64,000 nucleotides of DNA, from the NCBI RefSeq assembly GCF_003053565.1, contig NZ_QAXS01000002.1, positions 1-64,000 of the forward strand, in the 5' to 3' direction. This DNA comes from Halanaerobium saccharolyticum. GTDB lineage: Bacteria; Bacillota; Halanaerobiia; Halanaerobiales; Halanaerobiaceae. The notes below the pieces were generated by a model. That model ran no database searches. It saw only the letters and a program-made list of their open reading frames with translations, and was not told the origin of the DNA. Shown here in pieces: positions 33,137 to 39,842 of this stretch. A program made the translations under genes and the position numbers. The first letter of the stretch is position 1; each line of letters opens with the position of its first letter.

Positions 33137-33165
33137 TTGACTAAGAGTCGAAAAAGTGATAAATT
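33137..33165 (+). promoter_or_regulatory. Possible promoter of fabH
   Basis: TTGACT at 33137-33142, 17-base spacer, TAAATT at 33160-33165. I saw no clear FapR-type palindrome. Confidence 0.4.
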
Positions 33166-33196
33166 ACATATAGACAAACTAAGGAAGGTGAATATT

Positions 33197-34186
33197 TTGC
33201 GTAGAGCAACTATAACAGGTCTGGGTAAATATCTCCCGGAAAAAGTAATGACAAATCATGATTTAGAAGACATAGTAGATACAAGTGACGAATGGATAAG
33301 AACAAGAACAGGAATCGAAAAAAGGAGAATTGCTGCTGATGATCAGGCGGCATCAGATTTAGGAGTTGAAGCTGCAAAAGAAGCATTAAAAGATGCAAAA
33401 CTTGCTGCAGAAGATTTAGATTTGATTATAGTAGCAACAATTACTCCGGATATGATGTTTCCAGCTACTGCCTGTATTATTCAGGATAAAATAGGAGCCA
33501 AAAATGCAGCAGCATTTGATCTAGAGGCCGGCTGCTCCGGTTTTGTATATGGAGTCAGTGTAGCGGCCAATTTTATTGAATCAGGAATGTATGATAATGT
33601 GATGGTCATTGGAACTGAGGTGCTTTCCAAAATTTTAAACTGGGAAGACCGAGGTACCTGTGTCTTATTTGGTGATGGAGCTGGAGCAGCAGTTCTTTCG
33701 GCTGCAGATAAAGGTGGGATTCTGGCTACTGATTTAGGTTCAGATGGTTCAGGTGCAGATACTTTATATCAGCCAGCTGGAGGTTCAAGACAGCCTGCAT
33801 CTCATGAGACTATTGATAATGCCGGTCATTATCTCTATATGGAAGGTACCCCAGTCTTTAAATTCGCTGTTAAAACAATGGGGAAAGCTTCACTAAAAGT
33901 GCTCAAAAAAGCCGGAGTTAAAAAAGAGGAAGTTGATTTACTTGTTCCTCACCAGGCAAACACCAGAATTATTGGAGCGGCAGCAAAGAGATTAAAGTTA
34001 TCCGATGATCAGGTTTATGTAAATCTGCCTGAATATGGGAACACCTCAGCTGCTTCAGTCCCAATTGCGCTGGCAGAGGCAAAAGAAAAAGGGAAATTAA
34101 ATAATGGTGATAAGGTAGTACTGGTAGCTTTTGGTGCCGGTTTAACCTGGGCATCTGCAGTAATGGAGTGGAATGACCTTAAATAA
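33197..34186 (+). CDS. fabH: Beta-ketoacyl-ACP synthase III (FabH)
   Basis: Condenses acetyl-CoA with malonyl-ACP to start fatty-acid synthesis. The 329-residue enzyme has the catalytic triad: Cys near residue 113 in DLEAGCSGFVYG, His in LVPHQANTRI and Asn in YGNTSAASV. Start TTG 33197 lies 6 bases after AAGGAAGGTG. The frame extends 23 codons upstream, but through the promoter region. Followed by fabD, with a 120-base gap that may hold another promoter. Confidence 0.95.
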   Translation: MRRATITGLGKYLPEKVMTNHDLEDIVDTSDEWIRTRTGIEKRRIAADDQAASDLGVEAAKEALKDAKLAAEDLDLIIVATITPDMMFPATACIIQDKIGAKNAAAFDLEAGCSGFVYGVSVAANFIESGMYDNVMVIGTEVLSKILNWEDRGTCVLFGDGAGAAVLSAADKGGILATDLGSDGSGADTLYQPAGGSRQPASHETIDNAGHYLYMEGTPVFKFAVKTMGKASLKVLKKAGVKKEEVDLLVPHQANTRIIGAAAKRLKLSDDQVYVNLPEYGNTSAASVPIALAEAKEKGKLNNGDKVVLVAFGAGLTWASAVMEWNDLK

Positions 34187-34306
34187 TTATTCTAATAAAT
34201 TATAAAAACTGAAAGAAAAAATAGATTTCTAAATAAATGATTTTAAAAGTAAAATTAATATACTGGAAGATTAAGTGAAAAAAATATTTAACTGGAGGCT
34301 TTTCAA

Positions 34307-35236
34307 ATGAGTGACAACTTAGTATTTATGTTTTCAGGACAGGGTTCACAGTATGTAGGTATGGGAAAAGAGCTTTATGAAAACCATGAAGCAGCAAAAA
34401 AGGTCTTAGATGAGGCCGATCAGATTCTGGATTTTGATCTTAAAGATATGATCTTTAATGGTCCGGAAGAAGATCTAAATAACACTAAAAACACCCAGCC
34501 TGCAATTTATACAGTGAGTGCTATGGTGAAGGCAGTTCTGGCTGAAAATGGACTTGAGCCAGCTGCAGCAGCAGGCCACAGCCTGGGAGAATATTCAGCC
34601 CTTCATGCCGCTGGTGTTCTGTCATTTGAAGATGGTTTAAAATTGGTGCGCCGCCGTGGTGAACTGATGGATCAGGCAGATCCAGAAGGTAAAGGGACTA
34701 TGGCAGCAGTGATTGGACTTGCTGATGAGGAAGTTGAAGCGGTTTTAAATCAGGTTGATGGTATTGTAACAGTAGCTAACTATAATTCTCCCGGTCAGGT
34801 AGTTATCTCTGGTGAGGTAGAAGCAGTTGGTAAAGCAGAAGAACTCTTAGCCGAAAAGGGAGCCAAAAGAGTTATTCCCCTTTCAGTTAGTGGAGCATTT
34901 CACTCACCCTTAATGGAGCCGGCAAAAGAAGAGCTAAAAAATACAATCGAAGCAGTTGATTTTAATGATGCTCAGATTCCTTTAATTGCCAATGTTACAG
35001 CTGATTATGTCAAAGAAAGCAGTGAGATTAAGGCTGCACTGATTAAACAGCTGGATAACAGTGTGCGCTGGGTAGAAACTATTGAGCTTTTTAAAGCTGA
35101 TGACTACGAAGATTATGTTGAAGTTGGCCCGGGCAGAGTTCTAAAAGGTCTGATGAGAAGAATTGACCGCTCATTAAATGCCTATAATGTTGAAGATGAA
35201 AAAAGCCTTAAAAAGACATTAAAGAAATTAAAATAA
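34307..35236 (+). CDS. fabD: Malonyl-CoA:ACP transacylase (FabD)
   Basis: Moves malonyl from CoA to acyl carrier protein. The 309-residue protein has the nucleophile Ser92 in GHSLGEYSAL, GQGSQYVGMG at the N-terminus, the arginine of RRGELMDQ and the catalytic His of SGAFHSPLM. The next gene is fabF, only 38 bases away, where many Firmicutes have fabG and acpP. The GGAGG site is good. Confidence 0.97.
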   Translation: MSDNLVFMFSGQGSQYVGMGKELYENHEAAKKVLDEADQILDFDLKDMIFNGPEEDLNNTKNTQPAIYTVSAMVKAVLAENGLEPAAAAGHSLGEYSALHAAGVLSFEDGLKLVRRRGELMDQADPEGKGTMAAVIGLADEEVEAVLNQVDGIVTVANYNSPGQVVISGEVEAVGKAEELLAEKGAKRVIPLSVSGAFHSPLMEPAKEELKNTIEAVDFNDAQIPLIANVTADYVKESSEIKAALIKQLDNSVRWVETIELFKADDYEDYVEVGPGRVLKGLMRRIDRSLNAYNVEDEKSLKKTLKKLK

Positions 35237-35274
35237 TAAATTTAATCAGATTGATTTAGGAGGAGATTATTTAA

Positions 35275-36513
35275 ATGAGTAAAAGAGTTGTAATTACAGG
35301 TGCAGGTGTTGTTCATTCTTTGGGTACAGAATTAGAAGAATTCTGGGAAAATATTAAAGCTGAAAAATCAGGTATCTCTAAAATCGAAAATTTTGATGCT
35401 GCCGATTTTCCAAGTCAAATTGGAGCTGAGCTTAAAGATTTTGATCCAGGAGATTACATAGAGCGCAAGGAAGCAAAAAGACTTGCACTTTACAGTCAGT
35501 ATGCAATTGTTTCAGCAATGAAGGCCTTAGAAAATGCAGGTTTAGAAATTACTGATGAGATTGCTGATCGAACAGGAGTTATAGTTGGTTCCGCTATTGG
35601 TGGAATTGAAGTTTTTGAAGAACAGGTAGAAAGACTTCACAGCCGGGGACCGAGAAGAGTTAGTCCTTTCTTTATTCCAATGATGATTTCTAACATGGCT
35701 GCCGGTAATGTTGCTATTTATTCCGGGGCAAAGGGGCCAAATATGAATACTGTAACAGCATGTGCATCAGCTACTACAGCAATTGGCGAGGCTTTTGAGA
35801 CAATTAAGAGAGGTGCCGCTGATATAATGATTGCTGGAGGTACAGAAGCTTCGATTACACCTTCTGCAGTTGCAGGTTTTGGTAATATGAAAGCTCTCTC
35901 AACCAGAAATGATGAGCCTGAGAAAGCAAGCCGTCCTTTTGATAAGGATAGAGATGGCTTTGTTATCGGTGAAGGTGCCGGTATTATGATTTTAGAGACT
36001 TTAGAAAGTGCTAAAAAGCGGGGAGCTAATATCATTGCTGAGGTTGTTGGTTATGGTGCTTCCGGTGATGCTTACCATATTACATCTCCAGCTCCAGAGG
36101 GAGAAGGTGCTGTTAGAGCTATGAAGGCAGCAGTTGAAAGAGCAGGTATGAAGCCTGAAGAAATCAATTATATTAATGCCCATGGTACATCAACACCTTT
36201 AAATGATCAGTACGAATCAACAGCGATCAAAAAGCTATTTGGTGATCATGCTTATAAGCTGAAAGTTTCATCTACCAAGTCAATGACCGGTCACTTACTT
36301 GGTGCTGCTGGTGGAGTTGAAGCAATTATTTCTGCTATGGCAGTTAAAGAAAATGTTGTACCTCCTACTATGAATTTTGAAGAAGGAGGCGAAGGCTGTG
36401 ACCTTGATTATCAGCCAAATAAAGCAGGAGAAGCTGAAATTAATGCTGCTTTAAGTAATTCCTTTGGTTTTGGTGGTCAGAATGCCTGTATTGTAATTAA
36501 AAAATATAAGTAA
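35275..36513 (+). CDS. fabF: Beta-ketoacyl-ACP synthase II (FabF)
   Basis: The elongation condensing enzyme of fatty-acid synthesis, 412 residues. The active-site Cys is in TACASATTAIGEA near residue 163, with the two His in NAHGTSTPLND and STKSMTGHLLGAAGG and the C-terminal SFGFGGQNAC. It follows fabD at once with a strong AGGAGG site. An extragenic palindrome then a terminator close the operon. Confidence 0.97.
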   Translation: MSKRVVITGAGVVHSLGTELEEFWENIKAEKSGISKIENFDAADFPSQIGAELKDFDPGDYIERKEAKRLALYSQYAIVSAMKALENAGLEITDEIADRTGVIVGSAIGGIEVFEEQVERLHSRGPRRVSPFFIPMMISNMAAGNVAIYSGAKGPNMNTVTACASATTAIGEAFETIKRGAADIMIAGGTEASITPSAVAGFGNMKALSTRNDEPEKASRPFDKDRDGFVIGEGAGIMILETLESAKKRGANIIAEVVGYGASGDAYHITSPAPEGEGAVRAMKAAVERAGMKPEEINYINAHGTSTPLNDQYESTAIKKLFGDHAYKLKVSSTKSMTGHLLGAAGGVEAIISAMAVKENVVPPTMNFEEGGEGCDLDYQPNKAGEAEINAALSNSFGFGGQNACIVIKKYK

Positions 36514-36526
36514 TAATAGATATACT

Positions 36527-36568
36527 CTTGTACCAGGTTCAAAACCCCCGTTTTGAACCTGGTACAAG
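36527..36568. repeat. Extragenic palindrome, copy 3 (GTACCAGGTTC type)
   Basis: Perfect 19-bp stem, CTTGTACCAGGTTCAAAAC (36527-36545) with its complement (36550-36568), loop of four C. It has the same design as copies 1 and 2: a GTACC-x-GGT core followed by an A-rich inner part. It lies 14 bases after fabF, before a separate terminator. Confidence 0.7.
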
Positions 36569-36601
36569 TAAATGAATTCACAAATAAAATTATTTTTAAT
36601 G

Positions 36602-36628
36602 AGATCTGCCTGGCGGCAGGTCTTTTTT
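36602..36628 (+). terminator. Intrinsic terminator of the fab operon
   Basis: AGATCTGCC and GGCAGGTCT arms, 4-base loop, then TTTTT. Confidence 0.85.
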
Positions 36629-36657
36629 CTATTTAGGCATTATTCTCTAAAAATATG

Positions 36658-36686
36658 TTGTAATTTTCAGAAATATATTATATTAT
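36658..36686 (+). promoter_or_regulatory. Promoter of the carbamate kinase gene
   Basis: TTGTAA at 36658-36663, 17-base spacer, TATTAT at 36681-36686. Confidence 0.45.
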
Positions 36687-36751
36687 TGTTATATAGTTAA
36701 ATTATATTTAATTTTTTAATTTAAAATTAATATTTATCTGGAGGTTATAGG

Positions 36752-37681
36752 ATGAGACTGACAATTGCTTTAGGTGGAAATGCAATTTTAAAACCAGGAC
36801 AGAAAGGAACAGCAGCTGAACAGATGAACAATGTTTATCAGAGTTGTTTACAGATTGGAGAATTAGCTGCCTCAGGCCATGAAATTGTAATTACCCATGG
36901 AAATGGACCACAGGTTGGGAATATATTATTACAGCAGGCTGCCGCCAGCAAGATTCCGGCACTGCCCCTTGATTTTTGTGGAGCTCAAACCCAGGGATTT
37001 ATAGGTTATATGATTCAGAACAGCCTTTTAAATGTTTTTAAAGATAAAAATATTAAACTACATAGTACTTCAGTAGTAACTCAGGTTTTAGTTGATCAGG
37101 ATGATCCTGCCTTTGATACCCCTTCAAAACCTGTTGGACCTTTTTTTGATAAAGCACATGCTAAAAAACAGGAAAAAGAAAAGGGAGAAAAATGGGTGGA
37201 AGACAGCGGCCGCGGCTGGAGAAGAGTTGTACCATCACCGCAGCCACTTAAAATAATGGAAAAAGATTTAATTAATGATTTAATCGAAAATAAGAGGATT
37301 GTCATTGCTGCTGGAGGAGGCGGAATTCCAGTAGTAGAAAAGGAAAACGAATTAAAGGGTGTTGAGGCAGTTATTGATAAGGATCGGGCCGGCTGCATTC
37401 TGGCTCAGAATACAGACTCTGATTTCTTTTTAATTTTAACAGATGTAGATAATGTGATGATAAATTATGGTACAGCTGAAGAAAAGGCTCTGGGCGAAAT
37501 TACAATTGAAGAAATCGAAAAACATCTATCTGAAGGACAGTTTGGCAGAGGAAGTATGGCACCTAAGGTAGAATCAGCAGTCAAATTTGTAAGAGAAGGT
37601 GGAAAAAAAGCTGTAATTACCTCTTTAAATAAAGTTAGCGGGGCTGTAAAAGGTGAGGCTGGAACAATAATTGTTAAATAA
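36752..37681 (+). CDS. arcC: Carbamate kinase
   Basis: Interconverts carbamoyl phosphate plus ADP with ATP plus carbamate, usually for ATP gain from arginine or purine breakdown. The 309-residue protein has ALGGNAILKPGQ, HGNGPQVGNILLQ, the GWRRVVPSPQP segment and the nucleotide region VIAAGGGGIPVV followed by VIDKDRAG. No arcA or arcB gene is beside it, so its carbamoyl phosphate source is encoded elsewhere. Monocistronic with promoter and terminator. Confidence 0.96.
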   Translation: MRLTIALGGNAILKPGQKGTAAEQMNNVYQSCLQIGELAASGHEIVITHGNGPQVGNILLQQAAASKIPALPLDFCGAQTQGFIGYMIQNSLLNVFKDKNIKLHSTSVVTQVLVDQDDPAFDTPSKPVGPFFDKAHAKKQEKEKGEKWVEDSGRGWRRVVPSPQPLKIMEKDLINDLIENKRIVIAAGGGGIPVVEKENELKGVEAVIDKDRAGCILAQNTDSDFFLILTDVDNVMINYGTAEEKALGEITIEEIEKHLSEGQFGRGSMAPKVESAVKFVREGGKKAVITSLNKVSGAVKGEAGTIIVK

Positions 37682-37692
37682 TGATTTTGTGG

Positions 37693-37723
37693 AGGGAGTT
37701 GATTTTAAATTGACTCCCTTTTT
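37693..37723 (+). terminator. Intrinsic terminator of arcC
   Basis: AGGGAGT and ACTCCCT arms around a 13-base AT loop, then TTTT, 12 bases after the stop. Confidence 0.8.
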
Positions 37724-37799
37724 AACATGGTTTATGCAGTCTTATTATCCTGAGTCTTTGTATTCACTAATTTAAATTGATAAAAATATATCAATTGCC

Positions 37800-37828
37800 T
37801 TTACATTAGAGAAATATAATGCTATGAT
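37800..37828 (+). promoter_or_regulatory. Promoter of the LacI-family regulator
   Basis: TTTACA at 37800-37805, 17-base spacer, TATGAT at 37823-37828. A small inverted repeat (ATTGATA / TATCAAT, 37776-37795) lies just upstream. Confidence 0.45.
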
Positions 37829-37852
37829 TTTAACAGATTATTTTTTTATACT

Positions 37853-37874
37853 TTTTTGCAACCGGTTGCAAAAA
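37853..37874 (+). promoter_or_regulatory. LacI-family operator (perfect 22-bp palindrome)
   Basis: The centre GCAACCGGTTGC is flanked by five T and five A, perfectly symmetric around a CG step as in LacI/GalR operators. It lies ~25 bases after the -10 and 21 bases before the regulator start, which suggests autorepression. Confidence 0.8.
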
Positions 37875-37895
37875 TTAAAAAGTGGGGAATAATAA

Positions 37896-38906
37896 ATGGA
37901 AATTAAAATGTCTGATATTGCAGAAATGGCAGGAGTTTCAAAATCAACAGTTTCTCGTGCCCTAAAAAATGACTGCAGAGTCAAAGAAGAAACCAAAAAT
38001 AATATTCTAAAGATTGCCAGAAAATATAACTATCAGCCAAATAAAGTTGCTCAGGCACTTGCAGAAAAAAACACTAAGATTATAGCTGTGATTTTACCTT
38101 CAGCTCCACGATCCGTTTCAGACCCCTTTTTTCTGGAATTTCTGCATGGAGTTAATAATGCAGCCTATCAGCAGGGGTACAGTCTAACTATTCCACCAGT
38201 TGAAAAAGAAAACTTTGCATCTTTTAAAGAAATTAATCAAAAAATAAATTTTGATGGGGTTATCCTAACCGAACCTCAACTCAATGATCCGCGAATAAAA
38301 TATCTTCAAGAAAATAAAATACCTTTTGTTTTTAATGGCAATCCCATGGCTGATAGAGATATTTCCTGGGTTGATACAGATAACCAGTTGGGGGCTTATC
38401 AGGCTGTAGATTATTTAATAAAAAAGGGCCACAAAAAAATTGCCACAATAACAGGTCCTTTAAATTTGGTGGCTGGTAAATACAGGTTAGAAGGTTATCT
38501 TCAGGCTTTAAAGGAGAATAATCTTCAGCTAAATGAGGATTGGATTATCGAATCTGATTTTACAGAAAAAGGAGCCCACTTAGCTGCCAAAAATTTGATC
38601 AAAGATTATAATGAAATTTCAGCAGTTTTTGCTGCTAACGATTTAATGGCACTTGGAATTATTAAGTCTCTGAAAGATGCAGGGATTAGAATTCCTGAGG
38701 ATCTTTCGCTAATTGCCTTTGATTCAATTAAAATGGGCGAATATATAGAGCCGCCATTAACAACTATTAAAAACACAGGACTGGAAAAGGGAGAAAAAGC
38801 TGTCGAGCTCCTGATTAAAATAATTGAAAATCAGGATCTGGCAGGGAAACATATTTTATATCCTCCTGAATTAGTGGTCAGAGATTCAGTTCAGGACATA
38901 AATTAA
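37896..38906 (+). CDS. LacI/GalR family transcriptional regulator
   Basis: A 336-residue repressor. Residues 4-24 are the helix-turn-helix (MSDIAEMAGVSKSTVSRALKN) with the hinge helix near YQPNKVAQALAEK. The rest is a sugar-binding PBP-like domain ending NTGLEKGEKAVELLI and LVVRDS. Its operator lies directly upstream. The GH65 phosphorylase and DMT transporter genes downstream are the likely targets, with a disaccharide or sugar phosphate as effector (inference from neighbourhood). Confidence 0.93.
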   Translation: MEIKMSDIAEMAGVSKSTVSRALKNDCRVKEETKNNILKIARKYNYQPNKVAQALAEKNTKIIAVILPSAPRSVSDPFFLEFLHGVNNAAYQQGYSLTIPPVEKENFASFKEINQKINFDGVILTEPQLNDPRIKYLQENKIPFVFNGNPMADRDISWVDTDNQLGAYQAVDYLIKKGHKKIATITGPLNLVAGKYRLEGYLQALKENNLQLNEDWIIESDFTEKGAHLAAKNLIKDYNEISAVFAANDLMALGIIKSLKDAGIRIPEDLSLIAFDSIKMGEYIEPPLTTIKNTGLEKGEKAVELLIKIIENQDLAGKHILYPPELVVRDSVQDIN

Positions 38907-39007
38907 ATCTTTCTTCTCACATTAAATTGAAATTATTCCTAAAAAAATATATAATCAACCTGAGGTCAATTATTTTATTTTTTAAGGAAAGAAGGTAATT
39001 TTAAAAT

Positions 39008-39820
39008 ATGAAAGTATATGCTCTTGTTGGACCCAGTGGAACAGGGAAAAGTCACCGGGCAGTTTTGCTGGCAAATCAGTATCAGATTCCACTGATAGTT
39101 GATGATGGACTTTTAATCTATGCCGGTAAAATTATGGCGGGAAGCTCTGCCAAAAGAGAAGAAAGTAAAATGGGAGCCATCAGACGGGCTTTATTTTTTG
39201 ATGAAAAACAAACGGAAGAAGTTAAAAAATGTCTAAAAAAACTTAATGAAGATAAAATATTAATTCTGGGAACTTCAACTGGAATGGTCGAAAGAATTGA
39301 TGAAAGACTTGAACTTGGAGGAATTGATCAGTATATTGATATTAAAGATATTTCTTCAGCAGAGGAAATAGAAAAAGCACTTTCAGTACGCAACAATGAG
39401 GGAAAACACGTAATTCCAGTGCCGACAATTGAGGTTGAGCAGGATTTTTCCGGTTATTTACTCCACTCTTTAGAACTCTTTTTTAAAAAAGACAATCAGA
39501 CTGTCAGACATGAAAAAAGTATTGTTCGGCCAAGGTTCAGCTTTTACGGGAATTTAAGTATTAGTAACCGGGTTCTGGTTGATCTAATTGAATATTTGAT
39601 TAATAAATATCCTAAAATAACCGAGTTTAAAAAAGTTAAAGTTGAAGAAACAAATAACCAGTTATTTATCAATTTATCCCTGGAGATTGTCTATGGCATC
39701 AAAATTAGAAAATTTATTAAAGAATTTAAAGCAGCTTTAAAAGAACACCTGGAAAATAATACAGGAATTAATGTTAAAGAAATTAATATAGAAGTATATT
39801 CTCTCAAAGTGAGGGAATAA
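39008..39820 (+). CDS. P-loop ATPase domain joined to an Asp23/Gls24-like domain
   Basis: No named family known to me. The 270-residue protein starts with a Walker A (GPSGTGKSH, residues 8-16) in a kinase or ATPase-like fold of ~150 residues that includes ILGTSTGMVERIDERL. Residues ~180-267 match the Asp23/Gls24 (DUF322) alpha-beta domain found in envelope-stress proteins (NRVLVDLIEYLINKYPKI ... NTGINVKEINIEV). No TM segment. It lies between the LacI regulator and GH65, 22 bases before the latter. The combination could be an ATP-dependent sensor or chaperone of the envelope, which is inference. Confidence 0.65.
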   Translation: MKVYALVGPSGTGKSHRAVLLANQYQIPLIVDDGLLIYAGKIMAGSSAKREESKMGAIRRALFFDEKQTEEVKKCLKKLNEDKILILGTSTGMVERIDERLELGGIDQYIDIKDISSAEEIEKALSVRNNEGKHVIPVPTIEVEQDFSGYLLHSLELFFKKDNQTVRHEKSIVRPRFSFYGNLSISNRVLVDLIEYLINKYPKITEFKKVKVEETNNQLFINLSLEIVYGIKIRKFIKEFKAALKEHLENNTGINVKEINIEVYSLKVRE

Positions 39821-39842
39821 AAATTTAAGGAGGGGACTTGAT

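Noticed and set aside
33128-33196. 23-codon N-terminal extension of fabH
   Set aside because: Runs through the promoter region; TTG 33197 has the ribosome site and gives the family N-terminus.
37776-37795. Inverted repeat ATTGATA/TATCAAT upstream of the lacI promoter as a second operator
   Set aside because: Short and AT-rich; no evidence that it binds a known regulator.
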